Assembly: GCA_028023455.1 (NCBI GenBank) | Contig: JAQFVV010006353.1 | Span: 1,922,001-1,986,000 of the forward strand | DNA from: Epiperipatus broadwayi | Lineage: Eukaryota; Onychophora; Udeonychophora; Euonychophora; Peripatidae | Reading direction: 5' to 3' | DNA: 64,000 bases | In this document: positions 12,598 through 24,800 of the stretch, piece after piece | Position numbering within the stretch: the first letter of the stretch is position 1 | Layout of the letters: the number at the start of each line of letters is the position of its first letter | Made by a program: the position numbers and the translations under genes | Notes under the pieces: model-generated | Told to the model about the DNA's origin: nothing | The model's database searches: none | The model's input: the letters and a program-made list of their open reading frames with translations, nothing else

Positions 12598-13303
12598 GGG
12601 GGTTTGAACTCAGACTTTCACACAACTCTCAACTATCCATGCTATCTCACACTGCTGACACACTTGATCACAAATATTGAAAAGATAAATAATCACCAAT
12701 ATAAGTATTTCATGTTAAACCAACACTCATCAATTGGTCCAGATTATCATCCTCACACATATATACAATCAATGTTCAGCTTATATTAAGATAGCCAATT
12801 TTCATACATTAATGGACAGGCTTCAATCCACTCCACCCCACAACTCTTCAGCCGTCCATTTCATTGAAAATCTGATGATGGAATGCTAAGGTCTGCCCAT
12901 CCCTCGTATATGTATGTAAATGGATTATGTCCTGTACATGAGGGGTCAGAATGATTTATGGTCAACATGGGTAGAATAAGAAGGTTGGCACCAATGTGGG
13001 CTTAGAGTATTCCATCATCAGATTTTCAATGAAATGGACGGCTGAAGAGTTGTGGGATGGAATGGATTGAAGCCTGTCCATTAAAGTATGAAAACTGGCT
13101 ATCTTAATATAAGCTGAGCACTGGTTGTATATATGTGTGGGGATGATAATTTTGACCAACTGATGAATGCTGGTTTACCATGAAGTAGTATATTGGTGAT
13201 TATTTATCTTTTCAACGTGTGTGAGATCTAGTGTGTCAGCAGTATGAGATAGCGTGGATAGTTGAGGGTCATGTGAAAGTCTGAGTTCAAACCCCATTTT
13301 AAT
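12598..13303. repeat. Inverted dimer of a SINE-like repeat with tRNA-like ends
   Basis: The left unit (12598-12895) and right unit (about 12990-13303) are reverse complements around a ~95-bp centre. Each outer end carries a B-box-like element (GAGTTCAAACCCC at 13288-13300, its complement at 12598-12610) preceded about 40 bp inside by TGAGATAGCGTGG, which could be a degenerate A box. Shared core: ACCAACACTCATCAATTGGT, CACACATATATACAATC, TTAATGGACAGGCTTCAATC. This family recurs across the window. A tRNA origin is inferred only from the box-like motifs. Confidence 0.75.
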
Positions 13304-15109
13304 CTTGGCAAGTTTATAAGTCTCTATCTCTTCCATCCACTCTTAATATTACTCACACTTAAATGGTTTACTACAGTGAAAGAGTGTTAGGCTCTGAAAC
13401 TTAACGTTCTCGGATTGATTCTAGTTCAGATCCTTCCGGCTCCGAATAATAATTCGAATATTTTTTTATTTATGCATACATAGTGAGCAAATGTCACAAT
13501 ATGCATATAGTGTGAAAATATATATATTGTAGTTTTTTTTTTTTTTGCGTTTCAGTGAATAGATTCAATTCTATATTTTAATTCACACATCAGTATGTAC
13601 ACAGATATACATCTATTTATTCATCACTTAAAGCAAAAATTGTCAACTTTCGAGTCCGAATTTAATGCTAGTGTAAAATACATATCACATTGTTCAGTCA
13701 TAATACTTAGAAATATTTATTTCTTTTTCAGACTGCAAGCTTTTAAGGAGTAATTTATAGGAAACATTATGATTCTAATCTTTCAGATTTTTAATAGCTT
13801 CAGGGGGGAAAGCAGGTTAAAGTAATCTAAAGTGAATAAAGAAAGGTAGATATTTTTTTTTAAAAAAAGAGTATTTTTTCTTATTGTCGGACAATAATGG
13901 CTGTTGTTGAAAGAACTAAGAAGTATATATATATGACATTAATAGTATTTATTGTCATAAAGATGTAAAATATCAGAGAATATCAGATTTATAATGCATT
14001 TATTGATCACGCTCACACGTGTGAATGTTTATATATAAAATATGAAATTAAATATATATGTAATTTCAATTCTACTTATTTATACATGTTTATCAGTTAT
14101 ACAAGATAGATTGGATAGATGTAGGGAACATGAAAGTCCGAGTTTAAGTCTCTTATAATTACATTAAGTTTAGTATAAATAATATACACATAATTAAATA
14201 TTAGACAAGTTACATAGAGTTGTATAAAACCTGCTTTGGAGCATGCTAGGGTTGGTCCTAGTGAAAAGATGACTGGTTCTCTCTTCAAATTGTCTGCAAC
14301 AACATCACAATATGTTAGGCAATGATGTAGTTTAGCTATTCCCTACAAAATTTTATGGTGCTAGGGTGTCTGGGCCATGTATTATGACATAAAATGTGAC
14401 AATATGTTTTATGCCCTTCATGGATTATATTCAATGTTATCTTGCCATCATGAAATCCTATAAATCATTTGAAAATATTCTTGAGACTTGCAGTTCACTG
14501 CCTTTCATTGTTTGAATCATTTTAAACAGTTCAATAGCAATTTTGCCCAAAGACAAAATTTTACATTAGTGTGATTGTTACATTGTGGGTTGAGGTATGA
14601 AACATGCTGTCACATCACTTGTTATCCCATATCATCCAGATATGCTAGCACTTTAACATTTTGGGGAGCAATAGCTAAATTAGTTTGCTAAGTAACCTAC
14701 ATCATCGATTCAGAGATGGCACTGCAGGCAGTGTGAAAAGAGCAATAATCATTAGTCACTTTTGACTGATATACATTATGCATATAACATATGGAGATAA
14801 GTAATCATCTGGAAGACAATGATAAAAATACAAAATATTAGACTAAGACAAAAAGAAATAAAAATTAGAAATTAGCGATACCTAACTTTGATACCCCAAG
14901 GGTAATTATTTAATAAGAGGTACATAAATTTCAGAAAGGCAGAGTGCAGAATGAATTGGAAATGATTCATTTACACTGCCACCTATTACCTAAATGATGA
15001 ATCAAATAAATGATAATGATGACATAAATTATTTCAAAGTTACTTTTCAGTAGGAAGCAAACAATAACTTTTGAAATTGGAAAAAGTAAAGTAATGTTAA
15101 AATTTTTAC
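13304..15109. other. Non-coding DNA after the Ig2 exon in gene sense
   Basis: A tRNA-like remnant may lie at 13370-13445 (GAGTGTTAGGCTCTGAAAC, then TCGGATTGATTCTAG), perhaps a SINE head. I searched the minus strand for the missing YxC half of Ig2 and found none. Confidence 0.5.
14092..14152 (+). repeat. Isolated head of the SINE-like family
   Basis: ATACAAGATAGATTGGATAGA followed by ACATGAAAGTCCGAGTTTAAG matches the outer ~60 bp of the unit ending at 13303. The rest of the unit is absent. Confidence 0.55.
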
Positions 15110-15243
15110 CAGTTTCTTCCATTTGACTTGTGGAGCTGGATTCCCGGTTGTCTTACATAAAAGTTTCAGTTCTTCTCCTTCAGATTTTACAACTTCAGTC
15201 ATGACCTCTTGAGCCATAGTCACAATAGTTGTTGTTGGAGGCA
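15110..15243 (-). CDS. Internal exon: start of Ig domain 2 of the same adhesion gene
   Basis: Exon of 134 nt on the minus strand, with an acceptor (ATATATTTTAG) at its left side in gene sense and a donor CTG|GTAAAA after the last codon. It begins in phase 1: the single A left over from the exon at 37030-37230 joins TG here to make one Met codon, giving QLE-M-PPTTTIVT across the junction. The protein then reads a PP linker, VKSEGEELKLLCKTTGNPAPQVKWKKL. It holds the first Ig2 cysteine (LLCKTTGNP) and the core tryptophan (VKWKK). The C-x-x-x-GNPxPxVxW pattern is the hallmark of the second Ig domain in lachesin, klingon and IgLON relatives. It ends in phase 0. The rest of Ig2, with its YxC motif, is not recognisable in the 15 kb that follow in gene sense. 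Confidence 0.85.
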
Positions 15244-15365
15244 CTAAAATATATATATAAATTATGATAAAATATCCCAGTGCATATCATTAACTGAAAA
15301 TTCAAATACAAAACTGTTCAAATCTCTCCCACATTATATTTTTTCAACAATGCAATCTATGAACA

Positions 15366-15438
15366 AATATAAAGTCTGAACTTCAAACAGCTGAGTTTCT
15401 TTTTGAGTTAGCTGTTTGAAGACCAGACTTTATATTTA
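15366..15438. other. Short strong hairpin resembling a miRNA precursor
   Basis: The stem is AAATATAAAGTCTG + 2-nt mismatch + CTTCAAACAGCT, pairing with AGCTGTTTGAAG + 2-nt mismatch + CAGACTTTATATTT, with a loop of about 17 nt. Stem length and loop size fit a pre-miRNA, but they also fit a tiny foldback relic. It lies in the intron just upstream of the Ig2 exon. No expression evidence can be read from sequence. Confidence 0.45.
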
Positions 15439-16799
15439 TCCACAGAGGGCGTTACTGAAAAAAGCATAACATTTGGGAGGGTGGTTTGAATTTTTATATC
15501 ATCATTTATGCATAATTACTACTTTATTTGGATAAGACAATTAATGTATGAGAATGTCGCAGAAATTTTTGTTATTGTACGCATGTGCATATCTTACGAT
15601 TTTAATGAGCTCATAATGTATTCACAATTGTTTCATCCATGAATAGATGCAAGTATATATATGTTAAAACAAAGAATTTCACAGGCAAGAGACAAAGAAG
15701 ACACATTATTTGAGCTCAATCATTATAATTAACAGTAATATTATACTAAAGTTTTGGGTTAATCGTATATATCAGGTGTGTCCAAAATGTTGGCTGTTGT
15801 TGACTAGTCGGCTGCAAAGTAGATGCAAACATTGACAAATTATAGTGATAAATTCAGAGCTGATTTAAATATAAAAAAAACACAAAAAAGTAAAAATTCA
15901 AAGTTATTCTTGTTTAAAAATAGTTAAATTTAAAATAACACCTATTGATATTGTTGATCTCAAAAATAAGCTCAGGTTGGAAGATGCTGAAAAGACTTAA
16001 ATTATTTTTGTGTAATGCTAGAACTAAAATTGTTAGAAATATTTAATTGCCATTTTCCCAAGAAGAAATTAGAATACTCTAGAGAGCTAAGGTAATTTAA
16101 TAGTAGTCATAATAAAATGTCTTTGACAGTTTGTATCTTATAAAAAAATCACCATTTTCATAAGTATCTTATAAGAATCTTTATAAAAAAATACTAATTT
16201 GCAAGTACATTCTAAAAAAAACAAAACTTCAAACCATTATTTTTTCTGTTCTGGTTTTTGTTCCAGCAAAAATATGTTTTTTTTCTTCTGGTTTTCAGTT
16301 TGAAGCCCTGAAAAAAACAGTCACCCTCAAGTACCCTTTCATTAAAAAAGTCACCCCCATTGTCTAAAAGTTTGGCCACCCCTGGTAAATACCATCCAGA
16401 TAAGAAATTTTATTTATACATCATAGAGATACTGTAAGAAACATGCAGAACAAAGTTAAATATTCATTCAATTAAAAAAATTTTTTTTTTAAAATATGAA
16501 GGGGGGGGGGTGAGAGATAGATGAATAATTTGCCATAAAACTTATGGTTATTTTAACTGGGTGAAGATGTAATTTGGTTTCTGGTGTTTTCAGCATTCTC
16601 TACTTATACAATGATGGATAGCCAAAAAATTCAATACTAATTCCACACAGATGAACTCAGATAATACATCTTATATGAGCACATATGGAGGAGTTTAAAA
16701 CATAGAATTACTAATAGATTTCTCAAGAGAATGCACATTATTATGAATTGAAAAGATGCTGAACCATTTTAAAAATCCATGATGCAGTACGTTTCAAAT

Positions 16800-16940
16800 T
16801 TTTATGCATCACTATATATAAATGGTTGAAAATGGCATGTGCACATGCCATTTTACAGAATAAATTTCTTATTGAATTTAATCCAGTATTTCTGGACCCT
16901 GTTTATTTATTACACATGACTCCAAACAAATGCATTTCTT
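16800..16940 (+). repeat. Dispersed repeat shared with 26650-26770
   Basis: Both loci contain TATATATAAATGGTTGAAAA, TGGCA, CATTTTA.AGAA, TTGA.TTTAAT.CA and a TTATTACACAT.A(C/T)TCCAA block. A neighbouring block at 26505-26625 (ACTTGCAG, AATATGTGAGCTATT-like) is shared with 8050-8150, so these are pieces of one longer, decayed family. Confidence 0.6.
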
Positions 16941-17513
16941 CGTATGATAATGGTCCATATACAATGAAGTTGCAAATTACTGCATCTAACTACATGACTT
17001 CCTTATATACTTTTCAAAGAAGAATTTAAACAAATAAACAAAAATGTAACTAAGCCATTAAAATTTCACCAATTTTATATTTAAGCAGCCATTTTTTTCT
17101 CTCTGAGCATTGTGCATGTTTATATACATCAATACAATTTTTTCAGTTTATGTTGAAAGAACATAAATTTTATGCTTCCTTTATTATCCTTCCTGAATGC
17201 GATGTTAGAAGTTTTACGAAATTTTAAAATGCACACAAAAATAATACTAGCTTAAAACAAAATAAAAGAATTTTTAAGATAAAAAAGTTATTGAAGAAAA
17301 AAAAAAAAATTGCCCAGTTTACTTTATTTTAAAAATAAAAATACAATGGTCAATTTTTTTTTCTGATTTTTCTTGCTTTAAATGCCCGAGTGATCACACT
17401 CTTAGTAAAATATATCTAAATGTGTCTCCATTGATTTTTTATCAATAATTATACTACTTTTTAAAATTTTGCTCATGCATACATATAAAAGTATTTGTGT
17501 TATATATATGTGT

Positions 17514-17928
17514 TCACTAAAGGGAGCTTACTAATAGCTCCAATCAAGTTTTAATTTATAAGTGTACTCTTGTAGGCTTTTGCAATGTTACATTGCTGAG
17601 GTTGTTAATATATGGTGAAACTGAACTGAGTTCAGACCCATAGAGCTATTTGGTTTGAAAGGCTGGATTTGAAGACATTTGTATGTCTGAAAAATTCAGG
17701 TTTTCAAATTGATAGTAATGTATTAGATAAGTGCTGACTTTTGAGTTGGTATTTTAGATCTAGTGTCTGGAGTCCTAGCTTCTCACTGAGATGAGCCATA
17801 AGCTCAAAACTAATTGGTCTGGGGATAAGGATATTCCAGTTGAGATTCTGAATTCTTTCTCTTTTGGCACTTATAAATTAAAGTAATTGGAGCTATTGGT
17901 AAGGTACCTCTAGTGAACATTTTAATAC
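17514..17928. mobile_element. MITE-like element with ~52-bp terminal inverted repeats
   Basis: The left end GTTCACTAAAGGGAGCTTAC...AATTTATAAGTG (17514-17566) is complementary to CACTTATAAATTAAAG...TCTAGTGAAC (about 17868-17920). AATAGCTCCAAT is exact in both. The ~300-bp interior has no gene. Confidence 0.7.
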
Positions 17929-18019
17929 AAGCTTAAAAGTAAGTTACGTAATTTGTCGTTTTATTAATTATTATATATATATATATATATATTGTGAATT
18001 CACAGTTATATGAAGTAAA

Positions 18020-18420
18020 TAAAATAGTTTTTGAATTAAACCATGTGTTAGTTTGGATTAATCCCCAACATTTCCATGAAATCGCATTAGCTATTGTCAA
18101 GGTTAACTTTTCAAAGAAAAACAGCTAGATCTCAAATAGTAATGAGATTGAGGGTGAGGATAAGATTGAGTGTGAAGTAGGTGAGCTTTCAGAATATGTG
18201 GATTAACAAAATACTTTCAAGTAGAATATATGTTTTGAATGTTCAAATACTTCATGCTCAATCTCATTCTTTATCTCACACTTAATCTTGTTACTATTTG
18301 AGATCTAATGGTCTTTCTTTGAAAAGTTAATCTTAACAATGGTGAATGGTATTTTATTGAAATGTTGTAAGTTAATCAAAACTAAAACATGATTTAATCC
18401 AAAAACTATTCTATTTATGT
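18020..18420. mobile_element. Foldback element next to the RTE insertion
   Basis: Arms about 18020-18200 and 18235-18420, imperfectly complementary: AAATAGTTTTTGAATTAAACCAT / ATGATTTAATCCAAAAACTAT, AGGTTAACTTTTCAAAGAAA / TTTGAAAAGTTAATCT and GATCTCAAATAGTAA / TTACTATTTGAGATC. No open frame. Confidence 0.75.
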
Positions 18421-18473
18421 ATACATATATAATTAGATGTGTTAAAACAGGCAAAACTCACTATATATATATA

Positions 18474-21400
18474 TCATCATCATCATCATTATCAACCATT
18501 ATCAATCCACTGCAGGATGAAGGTCTCTCCAAGTTTAATCCATCTTCTCCGATCTTTAGCTTCTCTTCTCCACATCACCCCTACACATTTTCTTATTTCA
18601 TCCATCCATCTTACATGTGGTCTCCTTCTGGGTCTTTTACAATCTCTTGGAATCCAGTTTAAAATTTCAATTGTCCATCTATTATCATCTCTTCTAGCAA
18701 TATGTCCAGCCCAACTCCACTTCAATCTTTTAATTTTTTCCAATGAGGTCAGTAACACCTGTTTGTTCTCTTACCCATACATTGCGTTTTCGATCTCTTC
18801 TTGTTACTCCCAACATACATCTCTCCATACTTCTTTGAGTGGTCTGAAGTCTCTGTATTGATCTTCTATTAAGTGTCCAAGTCTCAGATCCATAAGTAAG
18901 AACTGGTAAAACACATTTGTTAAAAACCTTTCTTTTCAAACACATAGGCATATTTCCTTTTAATATCAAGTTATTTCTACCAAAAGCACTCCAACCAAGT
19001 TTAATTCTATGATTAATTTCCTCTATTATGTTTCCATCTGTATTAATAATCTGACCAAGGTATTTGTAACTCTTAACTTCTTCTAATTCATCATAATCAA
19101 TCTTTATTTTCATATTTTGAGCAAATCGATTAAACATTACTTTAGTCTTTTTAACATTTATCTTTAGTCCTACTTTCCTACTTTCATCTGATAACTCCTG
19201 CAACATTTCCTGCAGCTCGGAAGCATTATTTGCAAAAACAACTACATCATCTGCGAAATCTAAATGACTTAAATAATCTCCATTTACTTTCACTCCTTTA
19301 GTTTCCCATTTTAATCCACAAAATACTTCTTGCAGCACTGCTGTAAAAAGTTTTGGAGATATGGAGTCACCTTGTCTTACACCTTTCTCAATGTTGACTT
19401 TCCCAGTATCATTATGTAATCTAATTGTTGCTGTTGCATTTTTATAAATATTCTTTAAAATATGACAATATCCTGGATCTATACCTTGATGATCCAATGC
19501 TTTAATCACTGAAGAAATGTTTATAGAATCAAATGCCTTTTCATAATCTACAAATCCAAAACATAATGACAACTCATATTCATTTGTCCTTTCTATAACT
19601 TCTCTCAATACTTGAATATGATCTACTGTACTAAAACCACTTTTAAATCCAGCTTGTTCTCTTGGTTGGTGAAAATCCAAGGTTCTCTGTAGACGAGTTG
19701 TAATTATCTTGGTAAAAATTTTATATAAAACTGATAAAAGGCTGATAGGTCTGTAATTTCTAATATCTTCTTTATCACCTTTTTTAAATATTAATATTAT
19801 TACTGCATTCTTCCAATCATCCGGTACATCTTTATCATTTAGACATTTGGTATATAACTTTGCTAATATTTTTTCTGTTTCTTCACCTGCTTCTTTTAAT
19901 ATATCAATTATAATTCCATCATTACCTGGAGCCTTTCCTTTTTTCATACATTTAATTGCATTTCTCACTTCTTCATTTAAAATTCTGGGCAATTCGGAAG
20001 ATGTAATAGATATAGGAGGTACTTGTTCTTTATTACTATATAATTCTTGATAAAAATCTTCTACCAATTTCATAATGTCATCCCTCTTTTTAGTAATAAT
20101 TCCATCTTTTTTCCTTATTGCAGATATAAATTTCCTACCAATACCAAAATGTTGTTTTACATTCTTAAGACTTTTATTTTCTTCTACAGCTTTTCTTGCT
20201 AGTTCATAGTTATACTTTCTTATATCATTTTCAACTCTTTTCCGTACCATTTTACAAAATTCGAGATATTCAATTCTTTTTAATGCATCATTCTTGCATA
20301 TCTTCATATTCCTTCTTTTCTTCATAAGTTCTCTAGTCTCAGTAGAAATTTTATTAGTCAATTGCTGCTTTTTTCTACCAGCTATCTTTGTTGCAGTTTT
20401 TAAAAGTGTATCAGTTATTTTCATATTAATTTCATTCAAATCTGAATCATGTTCAAAATCTACTAATACTTGAAACCGATTTGTAAGTTCTAATTTAAAT
20501 TCATTAGAATGTTTCTGAAGATTAGGAATATCAACTGTAAATATAGTTTTTCTTAATAATTTTTGTCTCTCTAGTTTTACATTAACATGTATCTTACCCC
20601 TTACTAATCGATGATCACTTCCTGTGTTAAATTTATTAAGAACATTACAATCTTGAAATATGTATTTCCTGTTAGTCAAAATATAATCCAATTCTGCTGT
20701 ACCTTCATTTGGATGCTTCCATGTCCATTTCCTTCTAACATTTTTCTCAAAAAAAGAATTCATAATATAAAGTTTTTCCTTCTCTGCAAACTCCACAAGT
20801 CTATGTCCTCTCTCATTTCTATTACCATAACCAAAATTACCTACAACACTTTCATCTTTCATTTGTTTACCAATTCTAGCATTAAAATCTCCCATAACAA
20901 TTTTAAAATGTTGTTTACTCTGATCAAAAGCCTTTTGTACATCCATATAAAAATCTTCTACTACTTCATCACTGTGAGAACTTGTTGGGGCATAAACCTG
21001 AATTATCTGCATTTGATATCTGCTATTAAGTTGTATAACTAATCTTGCCACTCTGTCTGATACACCATCAATCTCCACAATATTGTTCTTCCACTTTTTA
21101 TTTATAATGAATCCTACTCCACTTGTATTTCCAATATTTGTGCCTTTATAATAGAGCATATGTCCACTTTTTAAATCAATTGTCTCTTCACCTTTTCTTC
21201 TAACTTCACAAAGTCCAATAATATCCCATTTAATATAAGAGAGTTCTTCTTCTAATTCTTGCAATCTTCCTTCACTTGAAAGTGATCTGCAGTTGTAAGT
21301 ACCTAAATAAAAAGTCGTCATCAAATGGCAGCCTGGGTCCACCTCCAGGATATTCTTAGCACCCTCCGCCTTTGGCCACCAACCGCTGCCTTGGTTGGTG

Positions 21401-21772
21401 ACTTTACAGCCTCCTGGGATTAAGGGCCATGCTTTATTTTTGTCTGTCATAATTGTATAATTGGGAAAAATCTTTATCATTTACACAAACATTCATTCTG
21501 CCTTATCAGGCACTGAGAAGAAAGACCATGGTGTTTCTTGATCTTAAACTCAGAGGTAAAAAGCCAATAAACTCACCATGCTGGCTAATGCATGTTGGTG
21601 AGCAGCCCATCCATGTTCGTATACTATATGAATAAACATATAGTAATAACAGCTGCAACGACAAGAACGTATGGAGTGGACATTAGGAATTTGCCCTGCT
21701 CGGTTCCTTTAAGGCCTCCAAGAGGAATCAAAGGGTCTCCTTTCAGTTAATAGCAAACTCCTTTCTGCAGCC

Positions 21773-21774
<2 letters not shown>
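18474..21774 (-). mobile_element. Nearly full-length RTE-type non-LTR retrotransposon
   Basis: About 3.3 kb, the usual size of an RTE-clade element, read on the minus strand. The order is a 5' leader of about 290 nt (21481-21774), one long endonuclease-reverse transcriptase frame, then almost no 3' UTR: the stop codon abuts a short tail of ATG/ATGATG repeats (plus-strand TCATCATC at 18474-18491), as RTE elements typically have. Both flanks are (AT)n microsatellite, so a target-site duplication cannot be told from the repeat. The element lies in the large intron of the Ig gene and in the same orientation. The proximal flank (18446-18466) matches the end of the foldback family seen at 51.0 kb. 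The frame is nearly intact, so the insertion is probably fairly recent. Confidence 0.85.
18492..21480 (-). pseudogene. Endonuclease-reverse transcriptase of the RTE element, one frameshift near the C terminus
   Basis: The frame is open for 916 codons from the ATG at 21480. Residues ~57-300 are an exonuclease-endonuclease-phosphatase (APE-like) endonuclease, with TYNCRS (N63), LCEVR (E92), QVYAPT (Y163), GDFNAR (D198, N200), WTW (~252-254) and SDHRLV (D289, H290). Residues ~510-780 are the reverse transcriptase, with KAPGNDG (516-522), [30 protein letters not shown] (catalytic D645), [11 protein letters not shown] and FADD (D744, D745). The thumb region has [13 protein letters not shown]. It would nick target DNA and prime reverse transcription of the element's own RNA. 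An extra T in the T run at 18734-18739 shifts the frame. The last ~80 residues ([15 protein letters not shown] onward, ending at 18492) continue in another frame. The copy at 43.4 kb has a shorter run there and reads through. All visible catalytic residues are present. Confidence 0.9.

Positions 21775-21811
<37 letters not shown>
21775..21811. repeat. (AT)n microsatellite at the 5' end of the RTE element
   Basis: Perfect AT run directly after CTGCAGCCAG. Matches the AT run at the element's other end, consistent with insertion into a microsatellite. Confidence 0.92.
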
Positions 21812-21813
<2 letters not shown>

Positions 21814-24800
21814 GCCCTTTTGTATGGGTCTCCATAAATTGTTATATCAATTTGTTAAAAAAATTTTAAATTTAAGATATATTATAGCTATATGATGTTG
21901 ATTTTATTTATAATAATCTTTCAAAAGTTTAACTAAAGTAAACTATGAATATTTGATATGTGAAATTGTGCTAATATTTGAGAGAGACGTTTCAATAAAA
22001 AAAATGATAATATTATATGGTTGGGAAAACTGGCCATGATCAATACTGCATTAATAAGTTTTGTAAATAAATGTTTAAAGTTAAAAGTTTAAAAAAAAAG
22101 ACAAGTTAAAATTAAATACATATATATTTATTGTTGATAGAGATTAATATTTAGTAAGTGAATATAAATATTTTGTTATTAATAGTATATAATAGAGGGT
22201 TAATATTTGATTTTATAATATCGAATTATTATTTTAAAGTTGTTATAGTATATTATTTGTTTTAAAAATATTTATTTTATAAAATTGAATTGTTAGTTTA
22301 TTTTTAGATAATTACAAGCGTTTATATCTGTGTTGTAAGTCAGGTGACAGATAGACATATGTACACATATGCTTGTAAGTTTTTTTTAGTAAAGTTGCAA
22401 AACTGTTTTAAAATTCTATTATAAAATTTATAAATATTATATTGGCTATCACGAGATAAAAATAAAAATAATTAGTGTCAAATATTAAATCTGATTTTTA
22501 AAATACTGTTTAAAAAATATAATGAATAAAAGTAGACTTAGTTTGTTTAGAAAAATAGTCTTATAAAAGTTAAAAGTGAAATAAAGTAAAACATATATTT
22601 TTAAAAATGTTTAATGGATTTAAATAAATGATAAAAATTAATTTAAGAATTAAACAATGTAATAAATAATAAATATTAAATAAGTCATTATTTATTTTTA
22701 ATTTCGTATTGTTGGTAAGATATGTAAATAGGCTAGCAAGGTGATTGTTTAATTTACCAATCAAGTGGGTAATTTATTCCGGTATAAAAACCGAAGTTCA
22801 ATTGTTCAGGGGGTGATTGTAATTTCTTTTAAGTGAAGTGAGCTATTAAATATAGCTAAGTAAAAAATTATAGACGCTCTCGTAATATTTCTTAATTTAT
22901 AAGAGAGTAGTTTAAATAATTTTATAAAAGTTTATCGTTAAATATGCAGTGCTAATTTATTCATAATTCCCTATTGATCGTCTCTATCAAGGCTCAATTT
23001 TACTATCAAATAATCATGAAAATATCGTATATTGATAAAATGTGTTGGAAACTTTATATTAAAAATATAGTGAACGCTGGATTAACTAGGAGAATTACTA
23101 GTTGGATAAAAATAATATATTGGACATTATATGAATGTAAAAGTTGATTATAATTAATTTTTTATAAACAAATATTTTAAAGAAAGATAAATACTTCTTT
23201 ATGAAGAAAGTATTTTTAAATTATATATTTTAATATATATATCTTTTGGTAAAGATATGGAAGTTAATAATAATTGCAGAAATACTTGCCTTATTAAGTC
23301 TTTGTTATTTAAAAGACTAAATGTTGATAGCTTTTAAAAAAACTGACAATTCGGAAATTTAATTGATAAATAAATATCTATAAAAAACGTTATAATATTT
23401 AAATTCTATATGCTGGTTATATAGAAAAATTTAAAAAATGTTTTACTGAATATTTTAAGAAATGCGCATAGAAGTATACGTGGATATCCAAGTCAATTTT
23501 TATAAAAACTTAAATTAAACATTTAACTATTGATTAATCCTAGGAAGATAATAACTTTTAAATAAATCCGGATCCTATAAACTGTTTTAATTATTATTTT
23601 GTTTCTTTATGGTGAAACTTATTTTATCTTACTTTTTTTTAAAAAAAAACGTTTTTCCATTTATTTCATAAAAACTGTTTAAACACGTGATGTACCGGAA
23701 AAGGATGTGATGTTGGTAAAATGTTGTGCCTAGGAAAAAAGAACAATTGTGGGTGGAAAGAAGACACCGTTGGATTTTATGTAACATATTTTGTTTTCTT
23801 AATTAACATAGATATTTAATTATTTATTGATCTATTAGAGATAAGAGAGGTACATTTTAAAAGTAACTACATAATAATATAACACTTAATTTCATAAAAT
23901 TTATTTTTTATATAATTTTACAACACGTAATATTTTAAGAATAATTGTTGAGTATAAATGTGATATTATTTTGTAAAACTATAATCCTGGAGGACATCGT
24001 TTGGCTGATTATAAATTGGAGTATCATTTATGGTAATAATTATATAATATTAATAATTTAATGTATTTTGCTTTGTTTTCTTTAGATAAACCAAATATTA
24101 TTTGATTGTTGAGTGAATGTATAAATATTTAAAGAATATACACGCATAATACTATCAATAATAGTTTTATTTTAATATGCATACTTTATTTTATAATATA
24201 AATTTAATACAACGTAATAAGAGTTATCTAGAAATAATTATGTGATTCTTTCGTGAATAAACTTTAATGTCTCTGTTACAATATTAGGAGTTTGATTTAT
24301 TATATTAGTATGAGTCATTTATATTTATTTTCAAGTTAGTAAGAAGTAAAAATATATCTATATTTTTTATTTTTTTTTATTAGACAAGTTAAATTAATTT
24401 TAGATAGAAATTTATATTTTGTTTGAAGGGTTTATCATATATAGATGATGGGATATAAGAGAGTTTAGATAGTCATTTTTTTTTAAAATTGGTAAGCTGA
24501 TACTGAAGTTAAATAAGATTAGAATGATATTTGAAGATAGGATTTTATTAAGAGGGAATAGGAATAACAAGTAAAGAAGAATAGTAGTTTAAATGGAAAA
24601 GAATCATAGAATTTATTTTAATATAATAACTTTATAAATTGGTAATTTATAAATAAAATTTTGTCTTCACAAAATTGATGAATAATTTTAAAATATTATT
24701 TTAAGAAAAGAACATATATGTATTGCATATTTTGGTAAGACATATATTATGAAATTACATTAGAGTGAAGTAAATAATTATGTAATCAATAAAAGTCACA

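Noticed and set aside
13370-13445. Possible tRNA gene
   Set aside because: TTAGGCTCTGAAAC and a B-box-like TCGGATTGATTCTAG are suggestive, but no acceptor stem closes. At most a SINE head.
18439-18861. 140-codon plus-strand frame, and the similar 132-codon frame at 43343-43741
   Set aside because: Both are antisense readings of the RTE 3' end; the minus-strand reading has the recognised protein.
20611-21042. 143-codon plus-strand frame
   Set aside because: Antisense to the RTE endonuclease domain.
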